This document shows, in pieces, positions 1-6,774 of a stretch of 8,813 bases of DNA (positions are counted from its first letter, which is position 1; every line of letters starts with the position of its first letter). This stretch comes from Deltaproteobacteria bacterium. Lineage in GTDB: Bacteria; Desulfobacterota; Syntrophia; Syntrophales; Smithellaceae. The position numbers and the translations under genes are program-made. The stretch covers positions 1 to 8,813 of the forward strand of contig SBEK01000165.1 of assembly GCA_009668925.1 (NCBI GenBank). Reading direction: 5' to 3'. The notes under the pieces are model-generated. The model saw only the letters and a list, made by a program, of their open reading frames with translations, made no database searches and was not told the DNA's origin.

Positions 1-1793
1 TTGTCCGCTCCAAGAAAAGGCGTGACGATGCCACGTCGCAGTTTCAGATGGTGTCCGCGGATCTGGATGAATCCGCCAAAGGCATCAAAACCATCCGGTC
101 GACCATTGAAAATCTGGACGGCCAGATCGTCCGTTACGAACAGGATATCAAAGCACAGCAGGCCTCCCTCAAGCGCTGGCTGCAGACGGAGAAGCAGGGG
201 GAAATCCTGATCGCCGTGATTTACACGCGCGGGTTCCGCGACAGCGCTCATGCGCTGGAAGCCAAAGCCGATATCGCTTCGGCGCCACTCATTGCCGCGC
301 ACATGGGGACGACCATTCAGTCCTTTACCCGGACCATCAATAACGTGGCCACGATCGACTTTATTCGCGCCACGGAAGAAGGAACCGCCAAATGGAATAA
401 TGAAGAGCCCATCCGCATTGAACTGGAAAAAAATGTCAAGGGCACATCCTATTTGAGACTGAAGCGGTATGAATTATATCCTTTTCAGGAAAATAAAGCC
501 GGCAAGATAAAAGAAGGGACGGGAACCGGCTATCGGGCCGCCGTGATTCAATCCCGCAAAGATCTGGAGGCATTCTTGACGAGTCATCAATATTCGCCGG
601 GCAATTATGATCTGGATCGCGCGAATAAAGTCATCGCCAATACGATCCAGGGCAACACCGCCGCGGAAGAGAGTTTGAATGAACAGGTGAAGACGTTCCA
701 GGATCGCATTGGGAATCTGCAAAGTAAAATCAGCCAGGCGAAAACGGAAAGAGAAACACAGAAAGTCCAGCTGAAACGCCGGGAAGAAAACTATTACAAG
801 CTGAGCCTCGATGTCACGGCGGTCCGGGAGAGGAAGGACCAGGCCGAAAGATCGTTCCAGCAGGCGCAGGCCGCGCTCCATGAAAAGAAGCGCATTCATG
901 AATCCATCATTATCAAAACCGCTCTGGCTGCCACCAAGGGCTCTCAAACCCCTGCTGAAGCGTCGGCCGAAGTCATTCTCGATAAGCTCGTCGAGGTCAA
1001 GAACGATGCGAAGACGCAGCATTCCAGCACGGCAACCGAGGTAACGAATTTTCAGGTATCCTCCGAGGCGGCCCGGCAGTCCATTACGGACGCCAGAATT
1101 ACGGCGATCCGCCTCATATCCTTTGTCAATGAAGGAGACAGTGTCCGGGTCAAAATGGCCTTTCGGGTCCGGACCGTTCTCGAGGAACAGCTTGGCGCCG
1201 ACGATGCGGTCAAGCCGGAGAAGCGCCCGCTGGCCAAGACGTATGATGAGCCGGTGGTTGTCCCGACGGCGCCCGAGCCCAGGGCAGCGGCCCCGATTCA
1301 ACAGCCCGCTGCCGAACCCAAGCCCGTCGCGGCGTTCAAGCGAACTTACCGGCCGCTGGCGGTAAAAGACGCTCTCGGGTGCCTGTTTGAACTGCGCAGC
1401 GTCGGGCTCACGCAGGACGGACTGCGGATACTTGTCGAAGTCATCAACACCGATCCGGCCGTCCGCAAGGTTGCCTTCTACGACGAAAGCTTTCCGAAGT
1501 CCTGGCCCCGGTCCAGGGTTCAGGCGGAATCGGCCAATTCCTGTGATCCGGCTCGCGCCTATGTCTGGCAGGGGGCTCAAAAGAAATTGATGATCGACAT
1601 TGACAACCGCGGCCGGGGGGTGGAAATCCCGCCGCAGACTTCCGTCACGATGGAGTTGATTTTCAAAAATATTCCGTCTCATGTGAAGACGGTGGGGATT
1701 AACCTTCATCCATTTATCTATTATCAAAGCGGCAGAAGGGAAACCTGGCAGGAGTTTGATCTCAAATTACCCGATATTCGCCTTCGGCGATAA
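1..1793 (+). CDS. Uncharacterised coiled-coil protein with C-terminal beta-rich domain (5' end outside window)
   Basis: I do not recognise this protein. The reading frame (codons in phase with position 3) is open to the window edge, so the gene very probably begins upstream; the first internal ATG is at 48 but has no good ribosome-binding site. About 596 residues are visible. Parts in order: a charged, heptad-like helical segment (nt ~50-200); a mixed alpha/beta region (nt ~200-640); a long second coiled coil rich in Gln, Lys, Glu and Arg (nt ~655-945); an Ala/Ser/Thr-rich helical region (to ~1195); a Pro/Ala-rich linker (nt ~1250-1350); and a C-terminal domain of alternating hydrophobic strands (nt ~1365-1790). 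That domain has two cysteines (codons at 1380 and 1542), which could form a disulfide if exported. No enzymatic motif is seen. Only 15 nt separate it from the next gene, so they are probably co-transcribed. A secreted or envelope-anchored role is inference from architecture and neighbour. Confidence 0.8.
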   Translation, partial: VRSKKRRDDATSQFQMVSADLDESAKGIKTIRSTIENLDGQIVRYEQDIKAQQASLKRWLQTEKQGEILIAVIYTRGFRDSAHALEAKADIASAPLIAAHMGTTIQSFTRTINNVATIDFIRATEEGTAKWNNEEPIRIELEKNVKGTSYLRLKRYELYPFQENKAGKIKEGTGTGYRAAVIQSRKDLEAFLTSHQYSPGNYDLDRANKVIANTIQGNTAAEESLNEQVKTFQDRIGNLQSKISQAKTERETQKVQLKRREENYYKLSLDVTAVRERKDQAERSFQQAQAALHEKKRIHESIIIKTALAATKGSQTPAEASAEVILDKLVEVKNDAKTQHSSTATEVTNFQVSSEAARQSITDARITAIRLISFVNEGDSVRVKMAFRVRTVLEEQLGADDAVKPEKRPLAKTYDEPVVVPTAPEPRAAAPIQQPAAEPKPVAAFKRTYRPLAVKDALGCLFELRSVGLTQDGLRILVEVINTDPAVRKVAFYDESFPKSWPRSRVQAESANSCDPARAYVWQGAQKKLMIDIDNRGRGVEIPPQTSVTMELIFKNIPSHVKTVGINLHPFIYYQSGRRETWQEFDLKLPDIRLRR

Positions 1794-1798
1794 GAAGC

Positions 1799-1802
1799 GG
1801 AG
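1799..1802 (+). promoter_or_regulatory. Ribosome-binding site of the DUF4124-glutaredoxin gene
   Basis: GGAG lies 6 nt before the ATG at 1809, in the short gap after the upstream stop codon. It fixes this start and supports the signal peptide as the true N-terminus. Confidence 0.6.
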
Positions 1803-1808
1803 ACTTTT

Positions 1809-2258
1809 ATGAAAAAGCATTGGTTATTTCCATTGGCATTCGTGATTGCGCTGGCCGCGCCTGCCTGGGCCGATTTTTACACGTGGGAAGATGAATCCGG
1901 CGTGACGCATATTACCGATTATCCGCCGCCCGCCAACCAGAAAAGTCAAAACGTCAGAATCCATGAAAAGAGTTCGCCTTCGGGTCAGGCAGATCCGCAG
2001 GCGCAGAAGGAAACGATAGCGGCCATCACCCTGTATACGAAGAACGACTGCCCGGAGTGCGACAGGGCCAGAGATTTTCTTAATGCCCGGAATCTGACCT
2101 TCCGGGAATACAACATGGACAACGACCAGACGGCCGCCGTCAAACGAAAAGAAATAGACAACAGCACCGAAGTGCCGTTTGCCGTCATCAACCGGAATCA
2201 GGTGTATGGTTTTTCCGAGGCGGTTTATGACCGGGTGCTCAAATCGCCTTCCCGATGA
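1809..2258 (+). CDS. Secreted DUF4124 / glutaredoxin-like thiol protein
   Basis: The 149-aa protein has three recognisable parts. Residues 1-21 are a classical signal peptide (Lys-Lys start, hydrophobic core, AWA before Asp22), so export to the periplasm is expected. Residues ~22-40 (FYTWEDESGVTHITDYPP) match the DUF4124 signature, a short beta segment common at the N-terminus of proteobacterial envelope proteins. Residues ~73-146 form a small glutaredoxin-like thioredoxin fold: a strand followed by the redox motif C81-P-E-C84, and later the TEVPF segment whose P123 is at the cis-proline position. Proteins of this type probably handle thiol-disulfide exchange or hold a thiol ligand in the periplasm; the substrate is unknown. 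It sits 15 nt after the coiled-coil gene and its stop codon overlaps the next start (ATGA), so the three genes form an operon. The fold and export calls are solid; the physiological role is not. Confidence 0.88.
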   Translation: MKKHWLFPLAFVIALAAPAWADFYTWEDESGVTHITDYPPPANQKSQNVRIHEKSSPSGQADPQAQKETIAAITLYTKNDCPECDRARDFLNARNLTFREYNMDNDQTAAVKRKEIDNSTEVPFAVINRNQVYGFSEAVYDRVLKSPSR

Positions 2259-3085
2259 AAACGACTCTGTTTTTTTATACGGGAACGGGAAATTCCCTCT
2301 GGACGGCCCAAAAAATTGCCGGTTTTCTGGACGGGGCGGAACTGATCGCGCTTAGCCGATACCGGGACGAGAAATTTCACTGCGACGCGGAGACCATCGG
2401 TCTGGTTTTTCCGGTCCATATCTGGGGCGTGCCGCCGCCCGTCTGCGAATTTCTGAAAAATCTCGAAGCCCGGCAGGCGCAGTACATTTTTGCCGCGGCC
2501 GTCAATGCCGGTCAGGTGGCGGCGACGCTTCTGCAGCTGCAAAAGATTCTGAACGCGAAAAACCTTCATCTCTCGTCCGGCTTTTCCATTGACCTTCCCA
2601 GCAATTATATTCCGTGGGGCGGAGCCATCCCGCGCGACAGGCAGCAAAAAAAGATAGCCGCTGCTCTTACGAAGATCGAGCGGATCGCCAAAGCCGTCCG
2701 CGGCCGGGAGAGCCTCCGGCCGGAGGCGGGCGCCTTTTTGCAGAACCTGGTATTGTCGATGATTTATAAAAAGTCTCTGCCGCATGTTGTGCGGATGGAC
2801 AAGTCTTTTTTTGCCGATGAAAAATGCTCGTCGTGCGGAATTTGCGCGAAAATATGTCCCGCCGCGAACATCCGGCTTTCGGAGGGCAAGCCTGTCTGGC
2901 GGCATCGGTGCGAACAATGTTTTGCGTGTATTCAGTGGTGTCCGGAAGAAGCGATTCAATACGGCAAAGGGACGCGGACGAAGAAACGCTATCACCATCC
3001 GGATATTTCGCTTAAGGATATGTTGAGGGTTTCTGCCGGAATCGGCGGAAATGAAAAAGACGACGTTAAGGATCAAAAAGCGTAA
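2255..3085 (+). CDS. EFR1-type flavodoxin-ferredoxin fusion (two [4Fe-4S] motifs)
   Basis: The 276-aa protein matches the EFR1 family, in which a flavodoxin-like domain is fused to a bacterial 2x[4Fe-4S] ferredoxin domain. The N-terminus carries a strand followed by the phosphate-binding loop TGTGNS (residues 9-14), expected to hold FMN; GLVFPVHIWGVPPPV and the later PSNYIPWGG are typical of the family. The C-terminal part has two cysteine clusters, C191-x2-C194-x2-C197-x3-C201-P and C219-x2-C222-x2-C225-x3-C229-P, enough for two [4Fe-4S] clusters. A cytoplasmic electron-transfer role is likely; partner and substrate are unknown, as for most of the family. The start ATG lies inside the stop region of the previous gene (ATGA overlap) with no clear Shine-Dalgarno sequence, which points to translational coupling. 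Its stop codon is only 4 bp from the stop of lspA on the other strand. Confidence 0.87.
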   Translation: MKTTLFFYTGTGNSLWTAQKIAGFLDGAELIALSRYRDEKFHCDAETIGLVFPVHIWGVPPPVCEFLKNLEARQAQYIFAAAVNAGQVAATLLQLQKILNAKNLHLSSGFSIDLPSNYIPWGGAIPRDRQQKKIAAALTKIERIAKAVRGRESLRPEAGAFLQNLVLSMIYKKSLPHVVRMDKSFFADEKCSSCGICAKICPAANIRLSEGKPVWRHRCEQCFACIQWCPEEAIQYGKGTRTKKRYHHPDISLKDMLRVSAGIGGNEKDDVKDQKA

Positions 3086-3089
3086 ACGC

Positions 3090-3587
3090 TTATTTCCCCC
3101 CGGCCTGTTTTTCCTTCCGATTCAAGATCATCTCCCAGATCATCAGGATCGCGCCGACGGTGATGGCGGAATCCGCCACATTGAAAGCCGGCCAGTGCCA
3201 GGAGCCGACAAAGACATCCAGAAAATCCACGACGGCGCCTGCGCGGAGCCGATCGATCAAGTTGCCGACCGCCCCGCCGAAAATCAAAGTAAGAGAGCCC
3301 GCCAGCAGCAGATTCCGGGGGTGGCTTTTGACCAGATAAAAAACAATCAGGCCCGCCGCCAGAATCGTAATTCCGGTGAAGAAGACAAAGCGGAATGTTT
3401 CTGAGGCATTGGCCAGGAAACCGAAGGCCGCGCCGGGATTCAGCACATAGACCAGATTAAATAATCCGGGGATAACGGGATAGACCTCGTGAAGAGCAAA
3501 GCGAGCGGTAATGATCGATTTTGTGATTTGGTCCAGGGCGATAATGGCGACCGCCCCCAGAATAAATATCAAGAGATTCTTCTTCAA
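3090..3587 (-). CDS. lspA: Lipoprotein signal peptidase (signal peptidase II), TTG start
   Basis: LspA is the inner-membrane aspartyl protease that removes the signal peptide of prolipoproteins after diacylglyceryl modification of the lipobox cysteine. With the TTG start at 3587 the protein is 165 aa, the usual family size. Four hydrophobic segments can be seen (about residues 5-18, 65-85, 93-107 and 137-155). The signature blocks are present: NPGAAFG at 50-56, GNLIDR with the first catalytic aspartate D112, and FNVADS with the second, D139. The TTG is chosen because AAGGAG sits 6 nt before it; the frame extends 26 codons further upstream into repeat DNA, but that part looks non-coding and would put a charged extension before the first membrane helix. 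The gene lies downstream of ileS on the same strand, an order known from many bacteria, but 352 bp away rather than closely coupled. Confidence 0.96.
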   Translation of the reverse strand: MKKNLLIFILGAVAIIALDQITKSIITARFALHEVYPVIPGLFNLVYVLNPGAAFGFLANASETFRFVFFTGITILAAGLIVFYLVKSHPRNLLLAGSLTLIFGGAVGNLIDRLRAGAVVDFLDVFVGSWHWPAFNVADSAITVGAILMIWEMILNRKEKQAGGK

Positions 3588-3593
3588 AAAATT

Positions 3594-3599
3594 CTCCTT
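3594..3599 (-). promoter_or_regulatory. Ribosome-binding site of lspA, decides TTG start
   Basis: On the minus strand AAGGAG is followed by six nucleotides (AATTTT) and then TTG at 3587-3585. No ATG or GTG with a comparable site exists nearby in frame, so the start is very likely TTG. Confidence 0.8.
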
Positions 3600-3630
3600 C
3601 CCTATCGCGCCATCGGAAACTGTGTCGGCC

Positions 3631-3668
3631 TGTCCTGGCGAGCGGGCCCTTGTCCCGCGTTGCAATCC
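3631..3668 (+). repeat. Degenerate 38-bp hairpin repeat unit (unit A)
   Basis: This segment has the same 13-14-11 layout as the three units at 3709-3847: a 13-nt arm (tgtcctggcgagc), a 14-nt spacer (gggcccttgtcccg) and an 11-nt arm (cgttgcaatcc). The arms are diverged from the other units, but the spacer region is still self-complementary (GCGGG at 3642-3646 with CCCGC at 3654-3658). It looks like an older or decayed copy of the same family. Confidence 0.6.
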
Positions 3669-3708
3669 CGGCGCCGCGCCCCCTGTCGAGCGGCGGCAAT
3701 TCCTCTTC

Positions 3709-3847
3709 CGTCATTGCGAGGCGACGCTAAGGAGCCGTGGCAATCCGACATCGTCGTTGCGAGCCGATTCTCAATCGGCGTGGCAATCTTGTCAGTAGCC
3801 AAATCCTCGGGATTGCCACGTCGGCCGAGGGCCTCCTCACAATGACG
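3709..3847. repeat. Palindromic cluster of three 38-bp hairpin repeat units (B, C direct; D inverted)
   Basis: Unit B spans 3709-3746, unit C 3752-3789 in the same direction, and unit D 3810-3847 in the opposite direction. Each has a 13-nt arm close to cgtcattgcgagg, a 14-nt variable spacer and an 11-nt arm cgtggcaatcc. The inner arms of B (3736-3746) and D (3810-3820) are exact reverse complements; the outer arms (3709-3721 and 3835-3847) differ at one base. Within a unit, ATTGC and GCAAT can pair, so each unit can also fold alone. Unit C has a perfect inner stem CCGATT-ctc-AATCGG (3764-3778). The 'GTCATTGCGAG' / 'GTGGCAATC' words are, to my knowledge, typical of dispersed intergenic hairpin families in several bacterial phyla. 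It lies between ileS and lspA and contains no gene. It is probably a REP-like or MITE-like non-autonomous element; no transposase is nearby. Confidence 0.85.
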
Positions 3848-3865
3848 GCAGTGGATTAACACCCG

Positions 3866-3911
3866 GGACTTCGCCTCCGGCAATCGCCGGACTTCGCCCC
3901 CGCTTGTGCGG
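3866..3911. repeat. Short direct repeat and small hairpins just downstream of ileS
   Basis: GGACTTCGCC occurs at 3866-3875 and again at 3889-3898, 23 bp apart. Between and after the copies are two small self-complementary stretches: CCGGC-aatc-GCCGG (3877-3890) and CCGC-ttgt-GCGG (3900-3911). They lie within 75 bp of the ileS stop codon and could slow transcription or stabilise the ileS mRNA 3' end, but there is no T-tract, so they do not look like an intrinsic terminator. They may be another fragment of repeat DNA. Confidence 0.45.
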
Positions 3912-3939
3912 TGCTGCGCCCTGAACGTGAACCTCTTTC

Positions 3940-6729
3940 TTACAGATTCGCCAGACAGCGGCCGCAGACGGTCGGATGTTGGGGATCCGAACCGACCGAT
4001 TCTTCGTAAATCCAGCAGCGTTCACATTTGGCGCCGTGCGCCTTTTCCACACCGACGGACAGACCCTTGATTTCTTCGCTTTGATAAGCCCCGGCGATGT
4101 CTTTTTCATCGACCAGTTGAAGCTGCGAGACGATTAAAAGCGCGCGCAGATCCTCCAGATGGGTTTCCAACAACGTCCGCATCTTTTCCGGCGCGGCGAT
4201 GCGGATATGCGCATCCAGGGAATGGCCGATCACTTTGTCCTTGCGGGCCTGTTCCACGGCTTTGGCGATTTCCGCCTTGGCGTCAATCATTGCCCTCCAG
4301 CGTTCCCCCAGGTCCGCATTCACATACGCATCGCTCACCGCCGGGAATTGCGTCAGATGCACGCTGTCTTCCTTGCCCTTCCAGGCGGGCAGCGCGGCCC
4401 ACACTTCTTCGGACGTAAAGGTGAAAATCGGCGCCAGAAGACGGATCATGGCCTTGAGAATGATAAACATGGCCGTCTGGCCTGAGCGGCGCGCCGTGGA
4501 CCCGGCTTTGTTCGTGTAAAGCCGGTCCTTCAGCACGTCAAGATAAAGCGCACTTAAATCCACCGTGCAGTAATTGTGCAGGGTGAAGAACGCGATGTGA
4601 AACTGATGGCGTTCATAAGCCTCCGTGACCCGCTTGATCACTTCCTGCAGGCGATGGAGCGCGAAGCGATCCATTTCCAGCATCTGTTCGTACGGCAGGC
4701 TGTCTTTGTCGGGTTCGAAATCGTACAGATTGCCCAGGATAAACCGGCTGGTGTTGCGGATCCGCCGGTAGGCTTCCATCAGGCGTTTGAGAATTTCTTC
4801 CGAAATGCGGATATCGTCCGTATAATCCTCCGCCGCTACCCAGAGCCTCAGGATTTCCGCGCCGTATTTGGCAATGGCTTCTTCCGCGCCGATGACGTTG
4901 CCGACGGACTTGGACATTTTCTTGCCTTCGCCGTCCACCACGAACCCGTGCGTCAGAACACTTTTGTAAGGCGCCCGGCCGCGCGTTCCCACGGATTCCA
5001 GAAGAGAAGAGTGGAACCAGCCGCGGTGCTGATCGGAACCCTCGAGATACATGTCGCAAGGTGAGTGCAGATACGGCCTTTTCTCCAGAACGGCCGCGTG
5101 GCTCACGCCGGAGTCGAACCAAACGTCAAGAATGTTGACCTCTTTGGTAAATTCCGTTGCGTGACAGTGCGGGCAGGTCGTGTGCTTCGGCATCAGGTCT
5201 TTGGGTTCTTTTTCGAACCAGACGTCCGCGCCGCTTTCCTCCACGAGGGCGACCAGATGATCCAGGATTTCCCTGGTCAGGACTTCATTTTTGCATTTTG
5301 CGCAGTAGAACACCGTAATCGGCACGCCCCACAGTCGCTGGCGGGAAATGCACCAGTCCGGACGGTTTTCCACCATGCCGTAAATGCGGTCGCGTCCCCA
5401 GGAGGGAATCCACCGGACTTCATTGATGGCGGCCAGGGCTTTCTGGCGCAGATCGTTCTTTTCCATCGAAATGAACCACTGCTCGGTGGAGCGGAAAATG
5501 ATCGGTTTCTTGCAGCGCCAGCAGTGCGGGTAGGAATGCTGCATGGGCACATGCCCCATCAGGGCTCCGACTTCGTCCAATTTCTTGATGACGCTGTCGT
5601 TGGCGTCAAAGACGAACTGACCCGCGAAGTGTTCGACGTCTTCCGTGAATTTGCCCGCGTCGTCCACCGGGGCATAGTTGTCCAGACCGTATTCCAGGCC
5701 AATTTCATAGTCTTCCTGGCCGTGGCCGGGGGCGATGTGCACCGCGCCGGTTCCGGCCTCCAGCGTGACGAAGGGGGCCAGAATCAAAACGCTGTGCCGT
5801 TTCACCAGAGGATGCATGCATTTCTGGCCTTCGAGCACTTCGCCCTTGAACTCATCGAGAATCTCGTAAGGTTTGCCGCGATACCCGAACGCGTCCAGGC
5901 AGTAATCCAGCATATCCTTGGCCACAATGAATACTTCGTCATTGATTTTTACCGCGGCATAGACGAAGTCGTCTTTGACGGCAATGGCCAGGTTGGCGGG
6001 AATCGTCCAGGGCGTGGTCGTCCAGATGACCATGCTGACTTTCTCGGAGGCCAGTTTCGGCAACACCTGCGCGATATCGGAGACGAACGTGAATTTTACA
6101 TAAATGGACGGCGTGCGGTGGTCGGCATATTCCACTTCCGCTTCGGCCAGCGCTGTTTTGCAGGAAGCGCACCAGTAAACGGGTTTCTTGCCCTTGTAAA
6201 CGCTGCCGTTGAGATAGAGCTTTCCGAATTCATTGACGGTCGTGGCTTCGTAGGGGTAAGCCATCGTCAGATAGGGATTTTCCCATTCGCCGAAGACGCC
6301 GAGGCGCATAAACTGCGCACGCTGAATGTCTACAAACTTTTCCGCGTAGGTGCGGCACGCCCGGCGTTTTTCCACCTGCGTCATCGTTTGTTTTTTGGCC
6401 CCGAGCTCCTTATCCACCTGATGTTCGATGGGCAGTCCGTGGCAGTCCCAGCCCGGGACGTAAACGCCGTCGAAGCCGGTCATATTCTTGGCTTTGATAA
6501 CGATGTCTTTGATGATCTTATTGAGCGCCGTACCCAGATGAATATTGCCGTTGGCGTACGGAGGTCCGTCGTGCAAAATATAGGGTTTCCTGCCCGAGGC
6601 TGCGGCCCGGATCCTTTTGTAAATATCCATTTCGGCCCACTGCTTGAGCATTTCCGGTTCGCGCTGAGCCAGATTGGCTTTCATGGGAAAAGCCGTTTGC
6701 GGAAGATTTAATGTCTGTTTGTAATCCAT
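3940..6729 (-). CDS. ileS: Isoleucyl-tRNA synthetase (class I, with CP1 editing and C-terminal zinc site)
   Basis: This enzyme attaches isoleucine to tRNA(Ile) using ATP and edits mischarged valine. With the ATG at 6729 it has 929 aa, normal for bacterial IleRS (about 920-940). The class I ATP-binding signature lies in [18 protein letters not shown], at residues 64-67, where the fourth position is Thr67 rather than His (HLGT instead of HxGH). The CP1 editing domain shows the Thr-rich strand W236-TTTPWT and GHGQEDY with the conserved aspartate D340. KMSKS is intact at 604-608. The C-terminus has the zinc ligands C902-x2-C905 and C922-x2-C925, as in the common bacterial (E. coli-like) type. ATG 6729 is chosen over an upstream in-frame TTG at 6753 because AGGAG precedes it by 8 nt and the protein then begins [10 protein letters not shown]. 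lspA follows on the same strand after the repeat-bearing gap. Confidence 0.98.
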   Translation of the reverse strand: MDYKQTLNLPQTAFPMKANLAQREPEMLKQWAEMDIYKRIRAAASGRKPYILHDGPPYANGNIHLGTALNKIIKDIVIKAKNMTGFDGVYVPGWDCHGLPIEHQVDKELGAKKQTMTQVEKRRACRTYAEKFVDIQRAQFMRLGVFGEWENPYLTMAYPYEATTVNEFGKLYLNGSVYKGKKPVYWCASCKTALAEAEVEYADHRTPSIYVKFTFVSDIAQVLPKLASEKVSMVIWTTTPWTIPANLAIAVKDDFVYAAVKINDEVFIVAKDMLDYCLDAFGYRGKPYEILDEFKGEVLEGQKCMHPLVKRHSVLILAPFVTLEAGTGAVHIAPGHGQEDYEIGLEYGLDNYAPVDDAGKFTEDVEHFAGQFVFDANDSVIKKLDEVGALMGHVPMQHSYPHCWRCKKPIIFRSTEQWFISMEKNDLRQKALAAINEVRWIPSWGRDRIYGMVENRPDWCISRQRLWGVPITVFYCAKCKNEVLTREILDHLVALVEESGADVWFEKEPKDLMPKHTTCPHCHATEFTKEVNILDVWFDSGVSHAAVLEKRPYLHSPCDMYLEGSDQHRGWFHSSLLESVGTRGRAPYKSVLTHGFVVDGEGKKMSKSVGNVIGAEEAIAKYGAEILRLWVAAEDYTDDIRISEEILKRLMEAYRRIRNTSRFILGNLYDFEPDKDSLPYEQMLEMDRFALHRLQEVIKRVTEAYERHQFHIAFFTLHNYCTVDLSALYLDVLKDRLYTNKAGSTARRSGQTAMFIILKAMIRLLAPIFTFTSEEVWAALPAWKGKEDSVHLTQFPAVSDAYVNADLGERWRAMIDAKAEIAKAVEQARKDKVIGHSLDAHIRIAAPEKMRTLLETHLEDLRALLIVSQLQLVDEKDIAGAYQSEEIKGLSVGVEKAHGAKCERCWIYEESVGSDPQHPTVCGRCLANL

Positions 6730-6737
6730 TTTTGGTG

Positions 6738-6742
6738 CTCCT
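6738..6742 (-). promoter_or_regulatory. Ribosome-binding site of ileS, decides ATG at 6729
   Basis: AGGAG on the minus strand is followed by 8 nt and the ATG at 6729-6727. The alternative in-frame TTG at 6753 follows an oligo-T tract and lacks a purine-rich site. Confidence 0.75.
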
Positions 6743-6751
6743 GTTTCATTC

Positions 6752-6774
6752 AAAAAAAATAGCGGTCAAACCGC
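6752..6774 (-). terminator. Candidate intrinsic terminator / attenuator in the ileS leader
   Basis: Read on the minus strand, GCGGT-ttg-ACCGC (6774-6762) forms a 5-bp GC-rich stem with a 3-nt loop, followed by TA and eight T (6759-6752). This is the layout of an intrinsic terminator, although the stem is short. It ends about 22 nt before the ileS start codon and just before its ribosome-binding site. The gene on the other side is divergent, so the only transcription expected to reach it is the ileS leader itself or stray antisense reading. This suggests attenuation, but it is only a structural inference. Confidence 0.5.

Noticed and set aside
474..1727. A 417-codon minus-strand open frame opposite the coiled-coil gene
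   Set aside because: It has no ribosome-binding site or recognisable domain, is very rich in Arg, Gly and Leu, and mirrors the codon pattern of the plus-strand gene, which has coherent domain structure.
2225..3076. A 283-codon minus-strand open frame opposite the EFR1-type gene
   Set aside because: The plus-strand frame has clear flavodoxin and ferredoxin motifs; the antisense frame is Arg-rich with no motif.
3090..3665. LspA starting upstream of 3587 (up to 191 aa)
   Set aside because: The extra N-terminal residues are charged and run into repeat DNA; TTG 3587 has an ideal ribosome-binding site and gives the normal family length.
3631..3847. Possible CRISPR array (regular repeats with variable 14-nt pieces)
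   Set aside because: The variable parts are only 14 nt and self-complementary, the units differ in orientation and distance (78 bp, 43 bp), and there are no cas genes. It is a hairpin repeat family.
3602..3883. Small open frames on both strands across the ileS-lspA gap
   Set aside because: Their sequence is made of the hairpin repeat units and lacks ribosome-binding sites; repeats of this kind often leave open frames by chance.
5065..6711. A 548-codon plus-strand open frame opposite ileS
   Set aside because: It lies antisense within an unmistakable isoleucyl-tRNA synthetase; its translation has low complexity (Phe, His, Val-rich) without family motifs. It is a by-product of codon bias in ileS.
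6730..6753. Alternative ileS start at the in-frame TTG at 6753
   Set aside because: It directly follows the oligo-T tract, has no Shine-Dalgarno sequence, and would add eight residues not expected at the start of IleRS; ATG 6729 has AGGAG 8 nt upstream.
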